From: Burkholderia sp. IMCC1007
GTDB taxonomy: Bacteria > Pseudomonadota > Gammaproteobacteria > Burkholderiales > Burkholderiaceae
Length of the DNA: 64,000 bases
Assembly: GCF_027257875.1 (NCBI RefSeq)
Contig: NZ_JAPVQY010000021.1
Location: forward strand, 1-64,000
Reading direction: 5' to 3'
Under the pieces are notes generated by a model, which worked only from the letters and a program-made list of their open reading frames with translations, was not told the origin of the DNA and did not search any database. A program made the position numbers and the translations under genes. Each line of letters starts with the position of its first letter. Position 1 is the stretch's first letter. This document shows, in pieces, positions 28,472 through 36,496 of the stretch.

Positions 28472-29046
28472 CATCTCCTCCATACCCTGTCAAAAAGTCA
28501 ACCCAGACTGCACGAGATGCCCGGCGCGACGAACGCCGGGCAAAAGCGGAAAGCGGGATAACCAGGGAGACCTCGTGCAGGGCCGGTAAGCGCGGCACGC
28601 GGGCAAGCGGACGGAAAACCGTTGAACGGTCCCGCGCAGCCGGGTCGGCTTGCGGGGTCTCCTTGTTGTGTCGTGAAGCTAAACTACATTTCACGAACTT
28701 CGTTTTGCTACTTTGGTTACTAATTTAGCAAAAATACAATTTTGTGGCGATGGAAATCGTTGTTTGACTAACACGTGTCGCCAAATTGCCATGCAACAGA
28801 GGGGACGGACGGAGCCACGGCGTCCGTCGACCCCCGGAAAACCCTTGTCGGACAAGGGAGACACGGTTTTGGCCGCCATGGGTCAAGGATTGCCACTATT
28901 GACGTTGGCGGGGCGCCGGCGTAGGTGCTGGAAAGACGAAATTGGTAAGTATTTCGTAATAACCGGGCGGCGGCCCGGCGTCGCCGCGCTGCGCGTGAAC
29001 CGCACCGCTGGCCGCGCCACGTCGCGTGCCGGACAGCGTGCACCGA
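28472..29046. other. Intergenic region upstream of the porin gene and downstream of the LysR gene
   Basis: 575 bp without a gene that I can support. It holds an AT-rich block (about 28680-28760), unusual for this genome, likely the porin promoter/operator zone read on the minus strand. CGTGAA (28672-28677) and TTCACG (28690-28695) form an inverted repeat within it. A second inverted repeat, GACGGAC (28804-28810) with GTCCGTC (28822-28828), precedes the LysR terminator. Confidence 0.5.
28838..28858 (-). terminator. Probable terminator downstream of the LysR gene
   Basis: CCCTTGTC (28842-28849) and GACAAGGG (28851-28858) form a perfect stem around one base. On the minus strand it is followed by TTTT. 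It lies about 190 bp beyond the LysR stop codon. Confidence 0.55.
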
Positions 29047-29979
29047 TTACCCGGGTTCCGGGCGCGCGTCGAGCAACTGTGCGCGAATCCAGCGGTGCGC
29101 ATCGGTGCGCGCATGCTTCGCGTGCGAATAGACCTTCACCGTGTAGCGGGGGATCTCGAACGGCGCGGGGAAGATGCGGATCGGCGCCGCGTGGCGCAGC
29201 ACCTGCGCGGCGCGGTTCGGGATGGTCATCAGCAGCGACGATTCCGCGATCACGAACGGCGCGGCCAGCACGCTCGGCAACTGCACGGCCACCTGCCGCT
29301 CGACGCCGAGCCGGTCGAGCACATAGTCGACGACGCCGCGCGACTCGTTCCACGGCGTGACGACCACGTGGCGGGCCGCGAGGTACTGGTCGAGCGTCAG
29401 GCGCCGGTGAAGGTCCGGATGCCGGGCGCTCGCGATGACCACGTAGTCGTCCGAGAACCAGTCGAAATCCTCGATGCCCGGCGCGTCTGCCGTCGATTCC
29501 TCGTGATAGCCGAGCGCGAAATCGATACGGCCGGCCGCGAGTTCGTCGACGGAGATCTTGCGGTCGGAGTGGACGACCCGGATGCGCAGGCGCGGCGCGA
29601 CGCGCTCGATGCGCGCGACGAACGCCGGCAGCACCGCGAATGCCGTGTAGTCGCTCGCAGCGAACACGAACGTGCGGTCGCTTTGCGCGGGATCGAAGCG
29701 GCGCGCGCGGGCGAGCCCCTTCGACATCGTGTCGAGCGCGTCGCCGGCCCACGTTGCGATGTCGTCCGCGCGCACGGTCGGCTGCATTTCGTTGCCGAGC
29801 CGCACGAACAGCGCATCGCCGATCGCGTCGCGCAGCCGTGCGAGCGCATGGCTCAGCGCGGACGGACTCATCGCCAGCTCGTGCGCGGCAGCGGCGACCG
29901 AGCGGTGGCGGTACAGCGCGTCGAACGCGAGCAGCAGGTTCAGGTCGAGGCGGCGCAGATCGGAATGCATGACTTTCAT
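29047..29979 (-). CDS. LysR-family transcriptional regulator
   Basis: About 310 residues from ATG 29979 (MKVMHSDLRRLDLNLL). No convincing ribosome-binding site decides between this, ATG 29970 and an extended start at 30018. The N-terminal winged HTH (SVAAAAHELAMSPSALSHAL) and the C-terminal periplasmic-binding-like effector domain are clear. The HTH type resembles the NodD/SyrM subgroup, which often controls aromatic or porin genes. Its target is not obvious: the divergent gene is a GNAT and the next downstream gene is the porin. Confidence 0.88.
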   Translation of the reverse strand: MKVMHSDLRRLDLNLLLAFDALYRHRSVAAAAHELAMSPSALSHALARLRDAIGDALFVRLGNEMQPTVRADDIATWAGDALDTMSKGLARARRFDPAQSDRTFVFAASDYTAFAVLPAFVARIERVAPRLRIRVVHSDRKISVDELAAGRIDFALGYHEESTADAPGIEDFDWFSDDYVVIASARHPDLHRRLTLDQYLAARHVVVTPWNESRGVVDYVLDRLGVERQVAVQLPSVLAAPFVIAESSLLMTIPNRAAQVLRHAAPIRIFPAPFEIPRYTVKVYSHAKHARTDAHRWIRAQLLDARPEPG

Positions 29980-30107
29980 GTCGTGATGAAGAAACTGCAC
30001 TTCCTGCAGTGGCGCCATGAACGTAGCATGTCGATCTGCGCTGCGCCAGCGCGATTGCGCGGGCGTTGCAGCCCGTTTCCCGCCAGAGCCGAAGGAGGGC
30101 TCACACC

Positions 30108-30605
30108 GTGCAAATCGATATTCGTGCCGCCACCGTCGCCGACGTGCCGCAAATCCTGCGTTTCATCACCGAGCTGGCGATCTACGAGAAGGCCGAGCAT
30201 GAAGTGATCGCGACGCCCGCATCGCTCGAGCGCAGCCTGTTCGGCGAAGGCTCGCCGGCGCGCGCGCTGATCTGCGAGGTCGACGGCGAGCCGGCCGGCT
30301 TCGCCGTGTATTTCTTCTCGTACTCGACGTGGCTCGGCCGCCAGGGGCTGTATCTCGAGGATCTGTACGTGTCGCCGCGCTTTCGCGGCGCGGGCGCCGG
30401 GCTGCGGCTGCTGAAGGCGCTCGCGCGGATCGCGGTGGATACGGGCTGCGGGCGTTTCGAATGGAGCGTGCTCGACTGGAACGAGCCGGCGATCCGCTTC
30501 TACGAAAGCGTCGGCGCGGCGCCGCAGAACGAATGGGTGCGCTACCGGCTCGCGGGCGATGCGCTGCGCGCGTTCGCCGACGGCACGCCGGTCGACGCCG
30601 CGTAA
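30108..30605 (+). CDS. GNAT-family N-acetyltransferase
   Basis: 165 residues from GTG 30108, chosen because AAGGAGG (30092-30098) sits 9 bases upstream. Residues AGFAVYFFSYSTWLGRQGLYLEDLYV and FRGAGAGLRLLKAL carry the acetyl-CoA-binding strand and the R-x-x-G-x-G/A loop. It resembles the diamine/thialysine acetyltransferase subgroup, but the substrate is unproven. A stem-loop separates it from the convergent hisP. Confidence 0.85.
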   Translation: MQIDIRAATVADVPQILRFITELAIYEKAEHEVIATPASLERSLFGEGSPARALICEVDGEPAGFAVYFFSYSTWLGRQGLYLEDLYVSPRFRGAGAGLRLLKALARIAVDTGCGRFEWSVLDWNEPAIRFYESVGAAPQNEWVRYRLAGDALRAFADGTPVDAA

Positions 30606-30612
30606 ACGTTAG

Positions 30613-30636
30613 AACGGGCGCCGTCTGGCGCCCGTT
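30613..30636. terminator. Hairpin between convergent GNAT and hisP genes
   Basis: AACGGGCGCC and GGCGCCCGTT form a perfect 10-bp stem around a 4-base loop. There is no U-run on either side, so it is a weaker or factor-assisted terminator. Confidence 0.55.
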
Positions 30637-30658
30637 GTGCGTATCGCGATGCGTGCGT

Positions 30659-31441
30659 TTACTTGAGGCTGCCCGACAGGAACCCGCGCAGGCGCTCGCT
30701 CTTCGGATTGGCGAACACCTCCGACGGCACGCCTTCTTCCTCGACGCGCCCCTGGTGCAGGAACATCACGTGATTCGACACGTTGCGCGCGAAGCCCATC
30801 TCGTGCGTGACGACGATCATCGTGCGGCCTTCCTCGGCGAGCTTCTGCATCACCTTCAGCACTTCGCCGACCAGTTCCGGATCGAGCGCGGAGGTCGGCT
30901 CGTCGAACAGCATCACGTCCGGATGCATCGCCAGCGCGCGCGCGATCGCCACACGCTGCTGCTGGCCGCCCGACAGGTGCGACGGATACTGCTTCTCGAC
31001 GCGCGGCGCGAGGCCGACCTTCTCGAGATACGTCCGCGCGCGGTCCTCGGCTTCCTTCTTCGGGATGCCGAGCACGTTCACGGGCGCTTCCATCACGTTC
31101 TCGATCACGTTCATGTGCGACCAGAGATTGAAGTGCTGGAACACCATCGACAGCTTGGTGCGCACGCGCTGCAGCTGCTTCGAATCGGCGGCACGCAGCG
31201 CGCCCGTCTTGTCCTTCGTGGTTCGCACTTCCTCGCCGTCGACGACGATGCGGCCCGCGTTCGGCTGCTCGAGGAAGTTGATACAGCGCAGCATCGTGCT
31301 CTTGCCGGAGCCGGACGAGCCGATCACGCTGATCACGTCGCCCGAGTTCGCCTTCAGCGACACGCCTTTGAGCACCTCGTTGTCGCCGTACCGCTTGTGG
31401 AGATCGTCGACGAAAAGCTTCTGGGTCTGGGAGTTCATCAA
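30659..31441 (-). CDS. hisP: Basic/polar amino-acid ABC importer, ATP-binding protein
   Basis: 260 residues. Walker [10 protein letters not shown], signature [15 protein letters not shown], Walker [13 protein letters not shown] and the switch His in [10 protein letters not shown] are all intact, typical of the polar amino-acid (PAAT) group. Two consecutive ATGs (31441, 31438) could start it. It is the last gene of a hisJ-hisQ-hisM-hisP order on the minus strand. The likely ligand is histidine or lysine/arginine/ornithine. Confidence 0.9.
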   Translation of the reverse strand: MMNSQTQKLFVDDLHKRYGDNEVLKGVSLKANSGDVISVIGSSGSGKSTMLRCINFLEQPNAGRIVVDGEEVRTTKDKTGALRAADSKQLQRVRTKLSMVFQHFNLWSHMNVIENVMEAPVNVLGIPKKEAEDRARTYLEKVGLAPRVEKQYPSHLSGGQQQRVAIARALAMHPDVMLFDEPTSALDPELVGEVLKVMQKLAEEGRTMIVVTHEMGFARNVSNHVMFLHQGRVEEEGVPSEVFANPKSERLRGFLSGSLK

Positions 31442-31456
31442 TAGTCCTGCGAAAAC

Positions 31457-32170
31457 TTACTTGCCTTGCGGGCGCAGATACGCGAGCCAGCGACGCTCGG
31501 CCTGGCGGAACAGCCACACGAGCGTGAACGAGATCACGAGATAGAGCAGGGCGGCGATGCCGAATGCATGGAACGACATGTAGGTCGCCGAGTTCACGTC
31601 GCGCGCGATCTTCAGGATGTCGGGCACGGTCGCAGTGAAGGCTACCGTGGTGGCGTGCAGCATCAGGATCACTTCGTTGCTGTACAGCGGCAGCGCGCGG
31701 CGCAGCGCCGACGGCAGGATCACGCGACGATACATCGTGAAGGTGGACATCCCGTACGCGCGCGCGGCTTCGATCTCGCCGTACGACGTCGCCTTGATCG
31801 CGCCCGCGAAGATCTCGGTGGTGTACGCGCAGGTGTTCAGCGTGAACGCGAGCAGCGTGCAGTGCATCCCGTCGCGGAAGAACGCATCGAGCATCGGCGT
31901 GCCGCGCACGGCCTGCAGGCTGTAGAGGCCCGTGTAGCAGAGCAGCAGCTGCACGTAGAGCGGCGTGCCGCGGAACACGTACGTGTAGAGCCACACCGCG
32001 CCCGACAGCCACTTCTTCTTCGACACGCGGGCCACCGCGAGCGGCACCGACAGGCAGAAGCCGAGGCCGATCGATACGACCAGCAGCCACAGCGTGATCG
32101 CGACACCGGTGATTCGGAAACCGTCGGTGTACAGATAGTTGCGCCAGTATTCTTGGATGAGTGCGATCAT
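31457..32170 (-). CDS. hisM: Basic amino-acid ABC importer, permease HisM-like
   Basis: 237 residues with about five membrane helices and the EAARAYGMSTFTMYRRVILPSALR coupling-loop region (EAA motif). The start overlaps the stop of the upstream permease by four bases (ATGA), so the two heterodimer subunits are co-translated. It forms the channel with the HisQ-like partner in the inner membrane. Confidence 0.88.
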   Translation of the reverse strand: MIALIQEYWRNYLYTDGFRITGVAITLWLLVVSIGLGFCLSVPLAVARVSKKKWLSGAVWLYTYVFRGTPLYVQLLLCYTGLYSLQAVRGTPMLDAFFRDGMHCTLLAFTLNTCAYTTEIFAGAIKATSYGEIEAARAYGMSTFTMYRRVILPSALRRALPLYSNEVILMLHATTVAFTATVPDILKIARDVNSATYMSFHAFGIAALLYLVISFTLVWLFRQAERRWLAYLRPQGK

Positions 32171-32856
32171 AGGTCAGCCTTGCGGACGCCGGTCGAGTAG
32201 CGCTTTTCGAGCCACATCAGCACGAAGTTCGAGATCGTGGTGATGGCGAGATAGACCGCACCGGCGATCAGCGTGAAGAAGAAGAACCGCAGCGTGCCCT
32301 TGCCGGCGTCCTGCGACGCCTTCACGACGTCGGCCAGGCCGATGATCGACACGAGCGCGGTCGACTTCACGAGCACCTGCCAGTTGTTGCCGATGCCGGG
32401 CAGCGCGAAGCGCATCATCTGCGGGAACATGATCCGCGTGAACACCTGCCAGCTGGTCATCCCGTATGCGCTGCCGGCCTCGAGCTGGCCGCGCGGCACC
32501 GACAGGAATGCGCCGCGGAAGGTCTCGGTGAAGTACGCGCCGTAGATGAAGCCGAGCACGAGCACGCCGGCGAGGAACGGGTCGATGTCGATCTGATCCC
32601 AGCCGAGTGCGTCGGTCGCCATGTTCAGCCAGATCTGCAGGCTGTAGAACAGCAGCAGCATCAGCACGAGGTCGGGCACGCCGCGGATCAGCGTCGTGTA
32701 GACCGTGCCGGCGCCGTGCGTGAAGCGGTTGCGCGACAGCTTCGCGCCCGCGCCGAGCAGGCCCAGCAGGAACGAAAGCGCGAGCGAAAGCACCGCCAGT
32801 TTGACGGTTTGCCAGGTGCCTGCGAGGATCAGCGGGCCGTAACCTTGTAGAAACAT
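32167..32856 (-). CDS. hisQ: Basic amino-acid ABC importer, permease HisQ-like
   Basis: 229 residues from ATG 32856. Membrane helices run from LAGTWQTVKLAVLSLALSF onward, and the EAA-type loop is EAGSAYGMTSWQVFTRIMFPQM. It partners the HisM-like permease. A 227-bp spacer with a stable stem-loop separates it from the binding-protein gene, unlike the tight overlaps in the rest of the operon. Confidence 0.88.
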   Translation of the reverse strand: MFLQGYGPLILAGTWQTVKLAVLSLALSFLLGLLGAGAKLSRNRFTHGAGTVYTTLIRGVPDLVLMLLLFYSLQIWLNMATDALGWDQIDIDPFLAGVLVLGFIYGAYFTETFRGAFLSVPRGQLEAGSAYGMTSWQVFTRIMFPQMMRFALPGIGNNWQVLVKSTALVSIIGLADVVKASQDAGKGTLRFFFFTLIAGAVYLAITTISNFVLMWLEKRYSTGVRKADL

Positions 32857-32956
32857 GTGTGGTCCCTGGTGTGGTCCCTGAGGGCGCACGCGGTGCGCCG
32901 CGAAATACGCGCCCGCCAAGCTGCGCGGAACGCCCCGTGCGTATCATGCCGTCCGC

Positions 32957-32974
32957 CCCGGCAACGGTGCCGGG
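32957..32974 (-). promoter_or_regulatory. Stem-loop in the binding protein-permease spacer
   Basis: CCCGGCA and TGCCGGG form a 7-bp stem around ACGG. In Salmonella the hisJ-hisQ gap carries a REP stem-loop that protects hisJ mRNA so that binding protein is made in excess. A similar role here is inferred from position. Confidence 0.45.
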
Positions 32975-33083
32975 CATGCCCGTCGCGCAAGCGCGGGCGA
33001 GGGGGCGGGCGGCGCGTGGTTGACTGCCTGTACTGCGCGGACGCGGGGCCGCCCCCGCATCCGTGGTCCGTCAGTGTCGGCGC

Positions 33084-33860
33084 TCAGCGGGCCGAGTAGA
33101 CGCTGAACGCGAAATACTTGTGCGACAGCCGGTCGTACGTGCCGTCCTTGTGCATGTCGGCCAGCGCCTTGTTGATCTTCAGCTTCAGGTCCGTATCGTC
33201 CTTGCGCAGGCCGATCGCGGTGCCGTCGCCGATCGTCTTCGGGTCCTTCACTTCCGGCCCGGCGAACGCGAAGCCCTTGCCGCGCGGCGTGCGCAGGAAG
33301 CCGTAGTCGGCCTGCAACTCATCCTGCAGCGTCGCGTCGAGGCGGCCCGAGCCGAGGTCGGCATAGACCTGATCCTGGTTCTGGTAAGGAATGACGGTCA
33401 CGCCCTGCGGTTCCCAGTACGCTTTCGCGTAGGATTCCTGCGTCGAGCCCTGCTCGACGCCGACGTGCTTGCCCTTGAGCGATGCGACCGTCGGCAGCAG
33501 CGGCGAGCCGGTCTTCGCGATCATCCGTGCCGGTGCGTCGTACACCTTGTCGGAGAAGTCGATCTGTTCGCGGCGCTTGTCGGTGACGGTCAGCGACGAC
33601 ACGATGATGTCGTACTTCTTCGCCTTCAGCGCGGGGATGATCCCGTCGAGATCCTGCGCGACCCACACGCACTTCACGTTGATCCGCTTGCAGATTTCCT
33701 TGGTGAGATCGACGTCGAAACCGACGATCTCGCCGCTCGGCGCGGTCGACTCGAACGGCGCGTAGCTCGCATCGACGCCGATCCGCACGGTCTTCCACTC
33801 TTTCGCGAAGGCGCTGCCCGCCACGAGGGCGAGGGCGGCGCACAGGGCGGCCTTCTTCAT
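33084..33860 (-). CDS. hisJ: Basic amino-acid ABC importer, periplasmic binding protein
   Basis: 258 residues from ATG 33860 (MKKAALCAALALVAGS), which has AAAAGG six bases upstream; in-frame ATGs at 33866 and 33881 have worse spacing. A signal peptide ends at AFA about residue 20. The mature protein has the SBP_bac_3 pattern IGVDASYAPFES and FDVDLTKEICKR. The aromatic/acidic ligand pocket residues and GVEQGSTQESY fit the HisJ/ArgT (lysine-arginine-ornithine/histidine) group. Confidence 0.9.
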   Translation of the reverse strand: MKKAALCAALALVAGSAFAKEWKTVRIGVDASYAPFESTAPSGEIVGFDVDLTKEICKRINVKCVWVAQDLDGIIPALKAKKYDIIVSSLTVTDKRREQIDFSDKVYDAPARMIAKTGSPLLPTVASLKGKHVGVEQGSTQESYAKAYWEPQGVTVIPYQNQDQVYADLGSGRLDATLQDELQADYGFLRTPRGKGFAFAGPEVKDPKTIGDGTAIGLRKDDTDLKLKINKALADMHKDGTYDRLSHKYFAFSVYSAR

Positions 33861-34227
33861 TTCCATCCTTTTGTCGCTCACTTCCGGGAGGGCGCTCGCG
33901 GCCGGTCGGGCCGGGCGCCGCGGCGTATTCTAGACGGCCAAAATTCGTGTTTCGGCGCGCTGGCAACGGCGCCCGCCGGACGGGCGAACGCCAAAAGGGC
34001 GGTATTTTACCCGAACGCGATACCCGGAAAACGGCAATCCGTCCGGCCCGTCGATTCTTTGATTCGGCTGTTGCGGTAATCGTGGTATTTGCAACGGGCA
34101 TTGCATCGATTGAATTCGTGAGCGCAACGATGCGGTGCGCGGAAAGCGGATTGTGGCGTGCCCGGGCCGCCTCTACAGTGCAGGTAAACCCGAAAACGAA
34201 CCTTTGCCTGCCGAAGTGCCCACCCCC
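33861..34227. other. Divergent promoter region between hisJ and pirin
   Basis: 367 bp, no gene seen. It contains the hairpin CGCCCG (33970-33975)/CGGGCG (33981-33986) and a minus-strand TAGAAT (33927-33932) that would be a reasonable hisJ -10 box. The half nearer pirin is relatively AT-rich (about 34065-34130). Confidence 0.45.
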
Positions 34228-34926
34228 ATGTTCCAGATCCGCCGTGCCGCCGACCGTTGCCACACGCGCCAGGGCTGGCTCGAATCGAGCCACAGCTTTC
34301 CGCTCGCGGGCGATGCCGGCGCGACGCATCCGCCGTTCGGTGCGCTGCGCGTGCTGAGCGAGGACCGGATCGCGCCGACCCGCGGCTTCGGCATGCAGCC
34401 GCGCCGCGACCTCGAAATCCTCACCTATGTGCTGGACGGCGCGCTCGCGCATCGCGACAGCCTCGGCAACGGCGCGATCGTGCGGGCTGGCGGGATTCAG
34501 CGGATGAGCGCGGGCACGGGGCTCGTGCACAGCGAGACCAACGCGTCGTACGACCGCACACTGCATCTGCTGCAGATCTGGCTGCAGCCGGCCGAGCGGG
34601 GCGGGCGGCCGGGCTACGCGGAACGGCGCTTCGCCGACGACGACAAGCGCGGCCGGCTGCGGCTGGTGGCGTCGCCGGACGGCGACGACGGCGCGTTGTC
34701 GATGCGCGCGGACGCGCGGATCTTCGCCGGGTTGATCGACGGCGACGAGGCGACGGCGTTCGATGTGCGTGCCGGGCGCCGTATCTATGTGCACGTGGCG
34801 CGCGGCGACGTGGAAGTCAACGGTCATGCGCTGGGCGCGGGCGACGGCGCGCGGATCGCCGCGGTGGACGCGGTCGCGTTCGCGCGCGGCCGGGCGGCCG
34901 AGGTGCTGCTGTTCGACGTCGCCTGA
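34228..34926 (+). CDS. Pirin family protein (YhaK/quercetinase-like cupin)
   Basis: 232 residues. The bicupin pirin signature is seen as RGFGMQPRRDLEILTYVLDG, with the RIAPTRGFG start of the metal site and TGLVHSETN. It is the YhaK-like short pirin type. Members bind iron or another metal; some degrade quercetin and others act in redox sensing. No pathway is suggested by the neighbours. Confidence 0.85.
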   Translation: MFQIRRAADRCHTRQGWLESSHSFPLAGDAGATHPPFGALRVLSEDRIAPTRGFGMQPRRDLEILTYVLDGALAHRDSLGNGAIVRAGGIQRMSAGTGLVHSETNASYDRTLHLLQIWLQPAERGGRPGYAERRFADDDKRGRLRLVASPDGDDGALSMRADARIFAGLIDGDEATAFDVRAGRRIYVHVARGDVEVNGHALGAGDGARIAAVDAVAFARGRAAEVLLFDVA

Positions 34927-34929
34927 AAT

Positions 34930-34964
34930 GAAACCGGGGACGCGGCCGGATGCCCGCGTCCCCG
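34930..34964 (-). terminator. Terminator between convergent pirin and Spy-like genes
   Basis: CGGGGACGCGG (34935-34945) and CCGCGTCCCCG (34954-34964) form an 11-bp stem, followed on the minus strand by TTTCATTT. Confidence 0.65.
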
Positions 34965-34995
34965 TCGGGACCGCCCGGGAGGGCAGCCTGCCGGC

Positions 34996-35547
34996 TTACT
35001 GCGCGGGCGCCGATGTGGCCTTGGCCGCGCGGTGCTGCTCCCAGCGCTCCTTCATCTTTTCGTGGCGCTGCTCCATCCGCGCGAACTGCTGCTTCAGCGC
35101 GGTGCTGACGGTGGTCTTCTGCTGGTCGTTCAGCCCGTTGTAGAACGCGAGCCAGGCGGCCGAGCTCTGTTCGCGCAGCTGCGCATTCTGCTGCTCGGCC
35201 TGCTGGCGGGCCGCGTGCATCGCGTTCAGGTCGAGGATCGGCTGGTTCTGCTGAGCCTTGAACTGCTCACGCATCTGCTCGTGGCTCTTCCGCATCGCCT
35301 CGTGGTTCTGCTTCATCGTGTTGACGGCCGTCTGCCATTGCTGTTCCTGCGACGCGTTCAGCTTCAGCTGATCGTGCAGCTTCATGATCACGCCGAACGG
35401 GCCGCCTTCGTGCCCGCCGTGCATCTGGTGCATGCCGGGGCCGCCCGGCGGCGGCATGTCGTTGGGCTGCGCCGCATGCGCGGTGCCGAATGCGAGAGCG
35501 AGCACGGTGGCAGCCGCAATGGCCACACGGGATGTCTTCTTATACAT
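34996..35547 (-). CDS. Spy/CpxP-family periplasmic chaperone-like protein
   Basis: 183 residues from ATG 35547, with AGGAG eight bases upstream. A signal peptide ends near AHA (about residue 25), then a His/Met/Gly/Pro-rich stretch (PPPGGPGMHQMHGGHEGGP) that could bind metal, then helices with two LTxxQ-like motifs (LNASQEQQWQ and LNDQQKTTV). The family forms curved helical dimers that bind unfolded proteins or metals and respond to envelope stress. It is divergent from a two-component system, the same layout as cpxP-cpxRA, so it is likely a target and possibly a brake of that system. Confidence 0.85.
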   Translation of the reverse strand: MYKKTSRVAIAAATVLALAFGTAHAAQPNDMPPPGGPGMHQMHGGHEGGPFGVIMKLHDQLKLNASQEQQWQTAVNTMKQNHEAMRKSHEQMREQFKAQQNQPILDLNAMHAARQQAEQQNAQLREQSSAAWLAFYNGLNDQQKTTVSTALKQQFARMEQRHEKMKERWEQHRAAKATSAPAQ

Positions 35548-35665
35548 TTCAGAAACTCCTTGTTCCAAAGGGTCCGGCGATGCGGTGCGCGGGGGGCCGT
35601 GTGCCGCATCCGGTAAGACGCAGGTTAGCGGCGCGCGTCCCGGCCGGTGTTACGCGGGAAGCCTG

Positions 35666-35713
35666 GCGGGTTACGGCGCATTACAGTTCCCTTGCGCGGT
35701 AACCCGCAGTAAC
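35666..35713. promoter_or_regulatory. Candidate response-regulator operator between the Spy-like gene and the TCS
   Basis: Two half-site pairs with 10-bp period face each other: GTTAC-N5-ATTAC (35670-35684) and GTAAC-N5-GTAAC (35699-35713). The inner arms also make a perfect 9-bp inverted repeat GCGGGTTAC (35666-35674)/GTAACCCGC (35699-35707). OmpR-family regulators bind direct repeats one helical turn apart, so this fits control of both divergent units. Confidence 0.55.
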
Positions 35714-35770
35714 CCTTTCGCCCGTTTGTTTCGTTCTTCGACTCCCCCCTCGCGCGGTAAACTTCGAGCC

Positions 35771-36496
35771 ATGACTACCCAGATCCTCATCGTCGACGAC
35801 GACCAAGAACTCCGAGACCTGCTGCGCGATTATCTCGTGCGCCAGGGGATGGAAGTGTCCGTGCTGCACGACGCGGCGACGCTCGAGAAGCGCCTCGAGC
35901 GCGAGCGGCCCGACCTGATCGTGCTGGACCTGATGATGCCGGGCGTGGACGGCCTGACCGCGCTGCGCCAGTTGCGCGCGGCCGGCGACGACATCCCCGT
36001 GATCATGCTCACCGCCCGTGCGGACGACGTCGACCGCATCGTCGGGCTCGAGCTCGGCGCGGACGACTACCTCGGCAAGCCGTTCAACCCGCGCGAATTG
36101 CTCGCGCGCGTGCAGGCCGTGCTGCGCCGCCGCCGCGCGACGCCGTCGGCGGCCGCGCCCGAGCAGCGCGAGCCGTTCGCGTTCGGCCGCTTCGTGCTCG
36201 ACTTCCAGGCGCGCACGCTGTCGGTCGACGGTAAGCCCGCCACGCTGTCGAGCAGCGAATTCGCGCTGCTGAAGATCTTCGTGAACCACGCGCTGCGCAC
36301 GCTCACCCGCGAGCGGCTGCTCGAGCTGCTGCACGGGCCCGAGTACGACGGCACCGACCGCGGCATCGACGTCCAGGTGTGGCGTCTGCGCCGTATCCTG
36401 GAAACGGATCCGTCGACGCCGCGCTTCATCCAGACGGTGCGCGGGCGCGGCTACGTGTTCGTGCCCGACGGCGAGGCCCATGCGCAAACCCATTGA
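35771..36496 (+). CDS. OmpR-family response regulator
   Basis: 241 residues. The receiver domain has the acidic pocket DDD (9-11), the phosphorylated Asp53 in LIVLDLMMPG, and the Thr/Lys switch residues in MLTARAD and GKPF. The C-terminal winged helix (about 135-235) includes QVWRLRRILETDP and the TVRGRGYVF wing. The next gene, its sensor kinase, overlaps by 17 bp. It is CpxR/OmpR-like by layout with the divergent Spy gene, but orthology to CpxR is not demonstrated. Confidence 0.93.
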   Translation: MTTQILIVDDDQELRDLLRDYLVRQGMEVSVLHDAATLEKRLERERPDLIVLDLMMPGVDGLTALRQLRAAGDDIPVIMLTARADDVDRIVGLELGADDYLGKPFNPRELLARVQAVLRRRRATPSAAAPEQREPFAFGRFVLDFQARTLSVDGKPATLSSSEFALLKIFVNHALRTLTRERLLELLHGPEYDGTDRGIDVQVWRLRRILETDPSTPRFIQTVRGRGYVFVPDGEAHAQTH

